From contig PBYQ01000040.1 of the NCBI GenBank assembly GCA_002729695.1, positions 43,120-107,119 on the forward strand: a stretch of 64,000 bases of DNA, written 5' to 3'. The notes under the pieces are model-generated. The model was not told the origin of the DNA. It did no database searches and worked only from the letters and a program-made list of their open reading frames with translations. Positions within the stretch are counted from its first letter, which is position 1, and every line of letters begins with the position of its first letter. Of this stretch, positions 26,544 to 33,313 are shown one piece after another. Position numbers and translations under genes: made by a program. This stretch comes from Citromicrobium sp. Its GTDB lineage: Bacteria; Pseudomonadota; Alphaproteobacteria; Sphingomonadales; Sphingomonadaceae.

Positions 26544-26936
26544 TCAGTCGGAAGCGAGGAGACGGAAGCGGTATTCGCGCAGGATCGCGCGGGCGTTGCG
26601 TTCGCGGCGTTCGGCCTGACCGCGCAGGAATTGAGCGGTGACGACGCGGAACCCGGCCAGGTCGGCTGGCAGCGAGAGGACCCGCGCATCGACTTGCTCG
26701 GCGATATTCGCCCCGGTCACGGGATCGTCGCCGTGCAGGCGCAGCTCGAAGGCGACGCGTACTTCGCGCCCCGCGTGCGTCTTGGTGCTCCAGTCGATTG
26801 CGGCGGACGCCACCAGCGCGAGCCAGGGGGCGGAGGCACGCTCGATCTCGGCCTCGTCAACAAGGTTGATCGCAGCCATCAGCGCGGCATCGGCGCGCAG
26901 GTGGTCGAGCAGCGCGGTGCGCAGGGCGGTCTCCAT
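26544..26936 (-). CDS. GTA tail terminator-like protein, DUF3168 (g8-like)
   Basis: 130 aa. The DUF3168 pattern is visible: METALRTALLDHLRADAAL, then WSTKTHAGREVRVAFELRLHGDD, then VVTAQFLRGQAERRERNARAILREYRF at the C-terminus. The family caps the tail tube at the head end. Its start codon overlaps the stop of the 51-residue gene by one base (TGATG). Confidence 0.88.
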   Translation of the reverse strand: METALRTALLDHLRADAALMAAINLVDEAEIERASAPWLALVASAAIDWSTKTHAGREVRVAFELRLHGDDPVTGANIAEQVDARVLSLPADLAGFRVVTAQFLRGQAERRERNARAILREYRFRLLASD

Positions 26937-27091
26937 CAGTCGTCTCCGAAATCCGGCCAGAGCTTGCGCGGGTTGCGCCAGCCATGGCCATCGAGCCGCG
27001 CGGCGCGGGCGCGCGCGTCGAGCCTGCGCAGCGCCCGCCGTTCGAGTGCTAGGGCGAGACGGTCGAATGCCGGGACACGCACGCGGATCAT
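26936..27091 (-). CDS. 51-residue basic protein in the head-closure position of the GTA cluster
   Basis: 51 aa from the ATG at 27091, overlapping the connector gene by 4 nt and DUF3168 by 1 nt, so it is tightly embedded in the operon. It is Arg/Ala-rich and probably helical (LALALERRALRRLDARARAARL) with a WRNPRKLWPDFGDD tail. In RcGTA this slot is held by g7, a head-tail joining protein of about 110 aa. The sequence here does not resemble that fold. It could be a remnant, a replacement or a lineage-specific factor. The conserved overlap argues that it is translated. Confidence 0.6.
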   Translation of the reverse strand: MIRVRVPAFDRLALALERRALRRLDARARAARLDGHGWRNPRKLWPDFGDD

Positions 27092-27627
27092 GCGAGCCTC
27101 AGCACGCGCCACGGGCGCCACAGCGCGGCGATCGCCGCCGGGGGCTCGGCAGCGGCAGCCTCGCCTTCACGGTGGAGGTAGGCGGCGAAGCGCAGGATGC
27201 CGTGGCGCAACCCGTCTGGCAGGTGCGCCCAGTCTGCCGCGAGCCCGGCCTCCAGCGTCGCGACCACCCGGCTGACGAAAGGCCCACGCCGTAAGCGCAG
27301 CTGCGCCGATCCATCGCCCGACAGGTGCAGATCGTATTCATCGTCGGCCAGCGCGGTCCGCGAAGCCTCCGCATCGGTCAGTTCGACGCTCGTCACCTGC
27401 GCGATCGGACGGGTGACAAGCCGCGTCCATTCATGGCTCGCATCGCGAGTTTCCTCGATGGTCGCGGCCAGCGGGGTGAGGCCGGTAAAGGCCTCGCACG
27501 CCTCCACCCCCGCACCGATCAGCGCGGTCAGCTGCGCATCGTCGACGGTGCGGGTGATGCCGAGCCAGTGCTTCAGCTCGGCCAGCGCGGGCGAGAGATC
27601 GCCGGTAGCCAACACCATGCGGGTCAT
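27088..27627 (-). CDS. GTA head-tail connector / adaptor (g6-like)
   Basis: 179 aa from the ATG at 27627, which follows a clear AGGAG. A longer start at 27675 is rejected. The pattern is that of phage gp6-like connectors: LAELKHWLGITRTVDDAQLTALI at the N-terminus, then ACEAFTG, ending in a helical segment (LRHGILRFAAYLHRE). It forms the ring below the portal. It is separated from the capsid gene by a hairpin (27660-27696). Confidence 0.85.
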   Translation of the reverse strand: MTRMVLATGDLSPALAELKHWLGITRTVDDAQLTALIGAGVEACEAFTGLTPLAATIEETRDASHEWTRLVTRPIAQVTSVELTDAEASRTALADDEYDLHLSGDGSAQLRLRRGPFVSRVVATLEAGLAADWAHLPDGLRHGILRFAAYLHREGEAAAAEPPAAIAALWRPWRVLRLA

Positions 27628-27659
27628 GGGCGGTCTCCTGAATTGTCGTAAAAGGAAGG

Positions 27660-27696
27660 CGCCCGCGTCGGCCAAGGGGGCAAGCCGACGCGGGCG
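27660..27696 (-). terminator. hairpin between the GTA capsid gene and the connector gene
   Basis: Thirteen-base arms (27684-27696 and 27660-27672, core GCCGACGCGGGCG on the plus strand) pair perfectly around an 11-nt loop. On the minus strand the stem is followed by a pyrimidine-rich CCTTCCTTTT. It lies 42 nt after the capsid stop and may partly end or stabilise the capsid-gene mRNA. Its use in vivo is inference. Confidence 0.6.
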
Positions 27697-27738
27697 CGGG
27701 GTGCGTAGAAGCGATGGCTCAACCGCACCCGGTCGGCG

Positions 27739-28887
27739 TCAGGCTTCGATGCGGAGCAGCTTGATCGCTGCGCTGTCGAGCACCTGTCCGCCGATCCGCT
27801 TGGTCGCGTAGAAGTGGACGAAGGGCTTGTTGCTGAAGGGATCGCGCAGCACCTGCGTGGCCGAGCGTTCGGCGATCAGATAGCCGTGGCGGAAATTGCC
27901 GAAGGCGATCGGGTATGCGCCGCCCGCGATGTCGGGCATGTCCTCCGCCTCGACCACTGGATAGCCGAGCAGGCGATCGGGTTGTCCTTCGACGAGGCCC
28001 GGCTGCCACAGGAACGCGCCGTCGACGGTCTTGAGCTTGCGCACCTCGGCCAGCGTGGCGGAGTTCATCACGAACGCCGCGCCCTGCCGGTGGCCTGCTT
28101 TGAGCGTGTGCACCAGGTCGATCAGCGTCAGGTCGGGATCGTCGCCCAGCCCGGTCGCACTGCCCGTGCCGATATACTGCACCGACCCGAAGGCGCGCGA
28201 TCCATCGCCCAGCGTGGAAGTGTTCGCCTTGAGGAAGCCCTTGGGCTGGTTCGTGCCGCTGCCATTGACGAAGGCCGCCCCTTCGGCGCGGGCGAATTCC
28301 ATCGCGATTTCGGTCGCCAGCCAGGATTCGAGGTCGAAGGCCGCATCGTCGAGCATCGACTGGCTGGCCGCCGGATTGGCGTAGAGATCGCCCGTTGGCG
28401 GCGCGATTTCGGCGAAGGTCGGCGTATCGGTCTCGTCGCGCTCGCCGATCTCGCTCGCCCAGCCGCTCGCGGTGCCGCCGGTGGAGATGAGCTTGCGATA
28501 GCCCGCAGTGCCCGTCTGCACGACCTGCGCAATGGCGCGGATCGGGCTGATGTCGGTCAGCTCGCGAGCGATCATCGCGTCGATCTGGCGGGGGACCGCG
28601 TAACCGCCATCGGAGGGTACGGTGCCGGAGATCGACTTGATTTCGTGCACCGCGCCGCGCCGCAGGTAGCCATCGACGAAGCCCTTCACTTCGGCAGGCG
28701 CGCTGTCGCCCGAGCCGAGCGCGGGTCGCTGCGCCGCGCGGCCAATCTTGTCGACGCGGGCCTTCACCTCGTCGAGATCGGTGCGGATCGTGGCGACGTT
28801 CTCTTCGAGCGCGTCCTGCCGCGCGACGATATCGAAGCTGGCGTCGAGCGGATCGGGGGTGTCGGTAATCGGGGTCTGGATATCCAT
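27739..28887 (-). CDS. GTA major capsid protein, HK97 fold (g5-like)
   Basis: 382 aa from the ATG at 28887, with AAAGGTG upstream. The N-terminal 100 residues are a helical scaffold-like delta domain (SFDIVARQDALEENVATIRTDLDEVKARVDKIG) expected to be removed by the protease. The capsid domain has the HK97 marks GGYAVPRQIDAMIARELTDISPIRAIAQV and INGSGTNQP-type loop (FVNGSGTNQPKGFL), and an ending SATQVLRDPFSNKPFVHFYATKRIGG. It forms the GTA head. The gene is followed by a hairpin. Confidence 0.93.
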   Translation of the reverse strand: MDIQTPITDTPDPLDASFDIVARQDALEENVATIRTDLDEVKARVDKIGRAAQRPALGSGDSAPAEVKGFVDGYLRRGAVHEIKSISGTVPSDGGYAVPRQIDAMIARELTDISPIRAIAQVVQTGTAGYRKLISTGGTASGWASEIGERDETDTPTFAEIAPPTGDLYANPAASQSMLDDAAFDLESWLATEIAMEFARAEGAAFVNGSGTNQPKGFLKANTSTLGDGSRAFGSVQYIGTGSATGLGDDPDLTLIDLVHTLKAGHRQGAAFVMNSATLAEVRKLKTVDGAFLWQPGLVEGQPDRLLGYPVVEAEDMPDIAGGAYPIAFGNFRHGYLIAERSATQVLRDPFSNKPFVHFYATKRIGGQVLDSAAIKLLRIEA

Positions 28888-29020
28888 GGGGCAGTTCACC
28901 TTTCTTGGGCAGAGGAAGGGGATAGCGGGCGCCGGTCCGGGGAGCGGATGGGCCTCGATTTGACGGGTGGCAGGCACGAACCTAGGGTTCCCCGGTCATG
29001 CAGAACGGGGGGACCGGGAG

Positions 29021-29551
29021 ATGATCCATTCGATAAGGGCCGCAGGTGCGGCGGTGGTTCTGGCGGGTACGCTCGCCGGGTGCAGCGAGCCGTCGGCGGC
29101 GAGCAACGATGCCGAGGCTGGAGCGACGCCGGTGGCGGAAAGTGCGCCTGCAACCGAGGCGGCGGCGACGCCGTCAGCGAGCGCCAGTGCTACCGCCGAG
29201 GCGGGTTGGTCCGGGTTGCACGACGCGGCCACGCAGGCGAAGCTGAAGGCCCAGGTCGACAAGTTCTTCAATGACTACAACGCCGGGCCCTTCGAGCTGA
29301 TGTTCGTCGATAGCTTCAGCGGGAACGATCATGCGCTGTCCGCCGGGAAGCTGGCGTTCGATAAGGGCGCGCCGGCGATCGTGATCGCGATCGACCAGCG
29401 CGAAATCTTCTTCGTCGGCGACGAAGGCTTCCGGCCCGCTTTCACCGAGCCGACGACCAAGGCGATGGCCGCGAAGTTCGACCAGGGCGACTACACGGGC
29501 GGGATCGACGCAGGCCTCGACGCGATCTTCCAGGATTGGGGCTTCGAATAG
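29021..29551 (+). CDS. TPM-like domain lipoprotein, inserted on the opposite strand in the GTA cluster
   Basis: 176 aa from the ATG at 29021. The lipoprotein signal ends in LAGTLAGCS. It is followed by a low-complexity Ala/Ser/Thr/Glu spacer (residues about 24-65) and a C-terminal domain of about 110 aa. That domain ends IDQREIFFVGDEGFRPAFTE and FDQGDYTGGIDAGLDAIF, which resembles the end of TPM (TLP18.3/Psb32/MOLO-1) domains. It is probably attached to a membrane facing the periplasm. It is the only full-length cellular-type gene among the structural genes, and is convergent with the protease gene (9-nt gap) and divergent from capsid (133 nt). Its role with the GTA is unknown. Confidence 0.65.
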   Translation: MIHSIRAAGAAVVLAGTLAGCSEPSAASNDAEAGATPVAESAPATEAAATPSASASATAEAGWSGLHDAATQAKLKAQVDKFFNDYNAGPFELMFVDSFSGNDHALSAGKLAFDKGAPAIVIAIDQREIFFVGDEGFRPAFTEPTTKAMAAKFDQGDYTGGIDAGLDAIFQDWGFE

Positions 29552-29560
29552 GCGCGCGCG

Positions 29561-30070
29561 TCAGCGCATCAGATGTACCCGCGCGCCATGCTGTAGCGGG
29601 TGCGTCACCAGGCTGATCTCCATAAGGTCGACCGCGAGCAGTTGGCGGCCTTGGGGGCCGTGGCGGGCTTGCGTGGCGCGGTATCCGAAGCTGAGTCCGC
29701 TGACGGAGCGCGCGGCGAGCATCGCAGCGGCGCGGCTGGCGGGCCGGTCGATCCGCGCGACCACTCTCAGCCCGCGTGAATCCTCTTCGATCCGCTCGAC
29801 CGTGCCGATCCGCTGACGCGGGTCGTGCTGCCAGTAGAGCGGTAGCGGCTCGCGTTGTCGCGCGAGCGTGGCGGTGAAGGCTCCGGGGCGGATGGTATCG
29901 CGCGCCGCGTCCGCAATATCGAATAGCGCTGCGTAGCCCGCGATCCGCAAGACCCTCCCCTCCCCCGCGGGGAGGGGATCGAGGGGAGGGGGTTCTGCGC
30001 TCGCGGACGGCGGTGCACCCCCACCCGACCTCCCCCTCAAGGGGGAGGAGGTACGTAGCGACACGCTCAC
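29561..30070 (-). CDS. GTA prohead protease (g4-like) with repeat-encoded N-terminal segment
   Basis: 169 aa from the GTG at 30070, which overlaps the DUF6127 stop (GTGA). HK97-type (S78) prohead proteases trim the capsid delta domain. The family core begins VLRIAGYAALFDIADAARD near residue 40. The catalytic His is in LYWQHDP, the catalytic Ser in VSGLSFGYR, and the ending LMEISLVTHPLQ is typical. Residues about 7-39 (SSPLRGRSGGG...DPLPAGEG) are encoded by a palindromic repeat and have no counterpart in the family. The added peptide may be removed by self-processing, but that is speculation. Confidence 0.87.
   Translation of the reverse strand: MSVSLRTSSPLRGRSGGGAPPSASAEPPPLDPLPAGEGRVLRIAGYAALFDIADAARDTIRPGAFTATLARQREPLPLYWQHDPRQRIGTVERIEEDSRGLRVVARIDRPASRAAAMLAARSVSGLSFGYRATQARHGPQGRQLLAVDLMEISLVTHPLQHGARVHLMR
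29953..30051. repeat. palindromic repeat translated in frame in the prohead protease
   Basis: About 99 bp with a hairpin at each end: CCCCTCCCC/GGGGAGGGG around CGC at 29957-29977, and CCTCCCCC/GGGGGAGG around TCAA at 30029-30048. It carries no stop in the protease frame and encodes SSPLRGRSGGG at one end and DPLPAGEG at the other. Related elements are at 32470-32515 and 50478-50598. Confidence 0.8.
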
Positions 30071-30375
30071 TTCAGCAACCCCGGCACGCCGAGCCGCACC
30101 GCGATGCCAAGCAGCAGCAGAGCGCACATCCCGCGTACCAGCCACTCGATCGCGGCTTTCCACGCGCTCGCCTTGGCATCGCGCCAGGCCTGCAAAAGCT
30201 CGCGCAATTCGTCGATATCGCCCGAGGCGGCCTCGTCCGACAGGCCGATGCGCACCAGCGCGCGGTTGGCACCCAATTCGCCCGCTTCCTCGGCAATCGC
30301 GCGCAGGGTGACGAGCTCGGCACCCTCGGTCCGCGCCTGCGCGAGCAGCGCGGCGAGCATGTCTTCATTGGTCAT
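30067..30375 (-). CDS. DUF6127-like small membrane protein (g3.5 position)
   Basis: 102 aa from the ATG at 30375. The N-terminal 60 residues are helical and charged (MLAALLAQARTEGAELVTLRAIAEEAGELGANRAL). The C-terminus has one transmembrane helix (GMCALLLLGIAVRLGVPGLL). A protein of this type sits between portal and protease in many alphaproteobacterial GTA clusters. Its function is unknown. It overlaps portal by 4 nt and the protease start by 4 nt. Confidence 0.75.
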   Translation of the reverse strand: MTNEDMLAALLAQARTEGAELVTLRAIAEEAGELGANRALVRIGLSDEAASGDIDELRELLQAWRDAKASAWKAAIEWLVRGMCALLLLGIAVRLGVPGLLK

Positions 30376-31532
30376 CGTGAACCCTCCATCGGAGCGAGCC
30401 CCAGCATCGCGCGGCGTTCCTCGGGGGTGAGAAAATCCGCTTCGCTGACCTGCTTCCACAGCCGCTCGCGGTCCTCGGAGAGCGCGGGCACCCGGTCGAG
30501 ATCGACCGCGATGCTTGCTCCGTCGAACCACGGTGCCATCCCGGCAGCGATCCCGCCGAAGATCTTGTCCGCCAGCGGCAGCAGGGTGAGGCGCCACAGC
30601 GCGCGGTTGGCCTCGCGGTAATTGGAATAGGTGTTGTCGCCCGGCAGGCCGAGCAGCATCGGCGGGACCCCGAAGGCGAGCGCAATGTCGCGCGCTGCAG
30701 CTGCCTTCAATGTCGCGAAGTCCATGTCGGCGGGCGAGAGCGCCATGCTCTGCCAGCTCAGCCCACCTTCGAGCAGCATCGGGCGGCCCGCATTGCCGTT
30801 GCCCTGGAACGCGCTGGCAAGCTCGGCCTTGAGCCGCTCGAACTGGTCCGCCGTCAGCCCCTGCCCATCGCCCGGCGCATAGACCAGCGCGCCAGAGGGC
30901 CGCGCGGCATTCTCCAGCAGCGCATGGTTCCAGCGGCTCGCCGCGTTGTGGATCGCGATCGCCCGCGCGGCGGCAGACAGAGCGCCCGCGCCATAGTGAT
31001 CGTCGCCGGGGTTGAGGCATTTGCGGTGGATCAGCTCGGGCCAGCCATCCTCGTCCTCCAGCGGGATCACATGCGTCTGCGCGCCGAGATGATAGGCGAA
31101 GGCTTCGGGCCAGCCGTCGGCGCGCTGGCGGATCGTCACCCGCTCGGGCCGCAGCGCGAACAGCTCGACCGGCCTGCCGCTGCCGTCCTTGAGCACCTGC
31201 ACGAAGGCATTGCCGTGCAGCAGCAGGTGCGCCGCGATGGTCTCGACCAGCGACTGGCCCGCGCTGGGCGCAGTGATGAGCGCGAGCAGCTCGTCCGCAT
31301 CGGTAGAGACGGGCGCGGCACCCACCCCTTCGGCCACGATCCGCACCGCCCGCTGCGCGACGGGGTTGGAGGCGTAGCCCGCCTCCAAACTGGTCGCATA
31401 GTCGAACGGCGGAGCGGATGCCCCGCGCGCCTCGAACGCGGAGGCCCAGGGCGAAACGAACCCGCGCGCGATAGGCACACGGGCGCTCCCCTCGCCCTTG
31501 AAGGCGGAGGTGATAGAGGTGAGGAAGGACAT
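30372..31532 (-). CDS. GTA portal protein, HK97 family (g3-like)
   Basis: 386 aa from the ATG at 31532, with GGAG upstream. Upstream in-frame sequence to 31664 crosses the left repeat of the GIY-YIG cassette and is rejected. Portal family marks are GYASNPVAQRAVRIVAEGVGAAP near residue 50, LLLHGNAFVQVLKDGSG, AIAIHNAASRWNHALLENAARPSG, FGVPPMLLGLPGDNTYSNYREANRALW near residue 300 and DFLTPEERRAMLGL at the end. It forms the dodecameric DNA entry ring. It overlaps DUF6127 by 4 nt. Confidence 0.93.
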   Translation of the reverse strand: MSFLTSITSAFKGEGSARVPIARGFVSPWASAFEARGASAPPFDYATSLEAGYASNPVAQRAVRIVAEGVGAAPVSTDADELLALITAPSAGQSLVETIAAHLLLHGNAFVQVLKDGSGRPVELFALRPERVTIRQRADGWPEAFAYHLGAQTHVIPLEDEDGWPELIHRKCLNPGDDHYGAGALSAAARAIAIHNAASRWNHALLENAARPSGALVYAPGDGQGLTADQFERLKAELASAFQGNGNAGRPMLLEGGLSWQSMALSPADMDFATLKAAAARDIALAFGVPPMLLGLPGDNTYSNYREANRALWRLTLLPLADKIFGGIAAGMAPWFDGASIAVDLDRVPALSEDRERLWKQVSEADFLTPEERRAMLGLAPMEGSR

Positions 31533-31561
31533 GGGGTTCTCCGGCTGGGAGCTATCGTATC

Positions 31562-31593
31562 GGTCACCCCGGACTTGTTCCGGGGTGGTGCTT
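31562..31593. repeat. left inverted repeat of the GIY-YIG cassette
   Basis: Thirty-two bases starting GGTCACCCCGGAC. One mismatch separates it from the reverse complement of 31916-31947. The first 20 bases differ by only about two positions from the left part of the repeat near prfC (from 3207). Confidence 0.88.
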
Positions 31594-31609
31594 ATTTCAT
31601 TCACTGCCG

Positions 31610-31915
31610 ATGCGGAGCTTCGAACCGACCGTATATATTCTCGCCAGCCGCTATCGCGGTGCATTGTATACGGGCGTCACCTCGGACCTGCTGGCGCGGA
31701 TCCATCAGCATCGCTGCGGCACGTTCGGTGGCTATGCAAAACGGCGTGGTATCGAGTTGCTCGCCTGGTTCGAGCGCCACGAGGACATTCAGATCGCAAT
31801 CCGGCGCGAAAAGACGATCAAGCGCTGGTCGCGCCAGTGGAAGTTCAACATGATCGAGGCGAGCAATCCCGAGTGGCGCGATCTGGCCACCGACCTAGGT
31901 TTTTCGCCGCTTTAG
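31610..31915 (+). CDS. GIY-YIG family nuclease
   Basis: 101 aa. The single domain has the GIY-YIG pattern in variant form: VYILAS in the first strand, LYTGVTSDLLARIHQHR carrying the YIG-equivalent YTG and the conserved Arg, and a downstream REKTIKRW with the likely metal-binding Glu. It resembles the small YhbQ/UPF0213 group, whose members cut structured or branched DNA in the few tested cases. It is the only gene between two inverted palindromic repeats, and its stop codon touches the right one. It is antisense to the surrounding GTA operon. Confidence 0.88.
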   Translation: MRSFEPTVYILASRYRGALYTGVTSDLLARIHQHRCGTFGGYAKRRGIELLAWFERHEDIQIAIRREKTIKRWSRQWKFNMIEASNPEWRDLATDLGFSPL

Positions 31916-31947
31916 AAGCACCACCCCGGAACAGGTCCGGGGTGACC
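31916..31947. repeat. right inverted repeat of the GIY-YIG cassette
   Basis: Thirty-two bases ending GTCCGGGGTGACC. It starts directly after the nuclease stop codon (TAG at 31913-31915) and ends 7 nt before the terminase stop. Confidence 0.88.
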
Positions 31948-31954
31948 TGGTGGC

Positions 31955-33313
31955 TCACATCCCCCGCACCCGCGGCCTTCCGCGGCGCCCCAGCATCAGC
32001 TCGGTCAGCGCCCAGACCAGCGCGTCTGCGCGGTCGGGCGATCTGCCCGGGCCTTCGTAGCCGCCGCCCACGATAAGCCCGCACAGCTGGTCCTCCAGCT
32101 TCGCGAACAGCCCCGCGTGGCGCACGCGGCCCACTTCGTAGAGCGCGGCGACCGGTTCGGCGCGGGCGGCCTTGCCGCGGCTGGCGTGGACCAGCTTGAC
32201 CGGTAGCGAGACTTCGCCTGCGCGCAGTACGCTTTCGACCATCGCGCCGCCCTGGTTGGCTTCGGCAATCACGCGGTCGGCTTGCCAGCGCTCGGCAGCC
32301 CGCGCGACGGCGCGCGCCCATTTCTCGGGCGAGGCGCGTTCGACGCTTTCGTCGGCGAGGACGGTCGCGAGGCCTTCTTCGTCCACGCCGCAAACTACGA
32401 TGCCGCAGGCGTCGCCGTGCGCGCTGGCGGGGGGATCTACGCCTATGACGATGCGGGTGAGTGTGTCGGCCCCACCCCCCGACCCCCTCCCCTGAAGGGG
32501 AGGGGGAGAGGTGCGGCACTCCTCCAGCATGGCGCGGGTCCATAGTGCACCTTCGATGTCGGTCAGCAGTTCGCCGTCCAGCTCCTGCCGGCCCAGCGTA
32601 GTGCGGGCGAACTGGCGGCGCATCCGGTTGACGAAGCGGGTGGGGAGGTTGCCCTCGTTGTCCCATGTCGTGCCGCGCGTCACCGCGACGTCGTCCGCTT
32701 CACTTTCCTCCAGCAGTCGCCGGACCAGTGGCACGGCGCGCGGCGTGGTGGTTGCAGCCACGCGGGGGTGCTCGCCCAGCCGCAGGCCCATTTGCAGGTT
32801 GTCCCACGCCGCCGTGGCACGCTCGCCTGCATTGTCCCACTTGGCGATCTCGTCGCACCAGGCGTGGCTGTGCTGCGGACCGCGCAAGGCTTCGGGCTCG
32901 GCGGCAGAATAGCAATAGCCGCGCGCGCCGCCGGGCCATGACAGCCGCCGCAGGCTCGGCTCCCACTGCGGGGCATAGTCCGGCGGCGACACCGCGAGGA
33001 TGCCGCTCTCGCCCTCGATCATCACGCTGCGCACCTCGCCCAGTGAGGCACCGACCAGCGCGATCCGCGCCTCCGGGTCGCTGCGCGCGACGGCGCGCAC
33101 CCACTCCGCTCCCGCGCGCGTCTTGCCGAAGCCGCGGCCGGCGCAGATCAGCCAGGTGTGCCAGTCGTCTGTCGGAGGCATCTGTTCCGCCCGCGCCCAC
33201 AGCGGCCAATAAAGCCCGAGCACGTCGGCCTCGTCCTCCTTTAGCGAGGCGTACCAGTCGGCCCGCGCGGCATCCGATAGGTCGGCGAGAGCATCGAGCC
33301 GGTTAGGCATCAT
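31955..33313 (-). CDS. GTA large terminase subunit (g2-like) with in-frame repeat
   Basis: 452 aa from the ATG at 33313 (a second ATG follows at 33310). The packaging ATPase motif Walker A is ICAGRGFGKTRAGAEW near residue 55. Walker B is HAWCDEIAKW near residue 155, and a coupling region ATTTPRAVPLVRRLL follows. The RNase H-like nuclease domain starts at about residue 284 with RIVIGVDPPAS, and later acidic residues are in RVIAEANQGG and SPDRADALVWALTEL. Residues about 267-282 (SPPPLQGRGSGGGAD) come from a palindromic repeat placed exactly between the two domains. The gene overlaps the small terminase-like gene by 11 nt. Confidence 0.93.
   Translation of the reverse strand: MMPNRLDALADLSDAARADWYASLKEDEADVLGLYWPLWARAEQMPPTDDWHTWLICAGRGFGKTRAGAEWVRAVARSDPEARIALVGASLGEVRSVMIEGESGILAVSPPDYAPQWEPSLRRLSWPGGARGYCYSAAEPEALRGPQHSHAWCDEIAKWDNAGERATAAWDNLQMGLRLGEHPRVAATTTPRAVPLVRRLLEESEADDVAVTRGTTWDNEGNLPTRFVNRMRRQFARTTLGRQELDGELLTDIEGALWTRAMLEECRTSPPPLQGRGSGGGADTLTRIVIGVDPPASAHGDACGIVVCGVDEEGLATVLADESVERASPEKWARAVARAAERWQADRVIAEANQGGAMVESVLRAGEVSLPVKLVHASRGKAARAEPVAALYEVGRVRHAGLFAKLEDQLCGLIVGGGYEGPGRSPDRADALVWALTELMLGRRGRPRVRGM
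32470..32515. repeat. palindromic repeat translated in frame in the large terminase
   Basis: The core hairpin is CCCCCTCCCC / GGGGAGGGGG with a TGAA loop at 32483-32506. It encodes SPPPLQGRGSGGG in the terminase frame. It resembles one half of the element in the prohead protease, which encodes SSPLRGRSGGG in the same phase. Confidence 0.78.

Larger units (their letters stand above)
31562..31947. mobile_element. 386-bp GIY-YIG cassette bounded by 32-bp inverted repeats
   Basis: The left repeat at 31562-31593 (GGTCACCCCGGAC...GGGGTGGTGCTT) and the right repeat at 31916-31947 are inverted copies that match at 31 of 32 positions. Each is itself palindromic at its outer part (CCCCGGA/TCCGGGG). 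The only gene inside is the GIY-YIG nuclease on the plus strand, whose stop abuts the right repeat. The cassette fills nearly all the space between the portal start (31532) and the terminase stop (31955). The outer ends resemble those of the gene-less element at 3207-3291. Confidence 0.75.

Noticed and set aside
28888..28977. N-terminal extension of the capsid gene
   Set aside because: The added residues are Pro-rich with no family match. The ATG at 28887 has a good ribosome-binding site.
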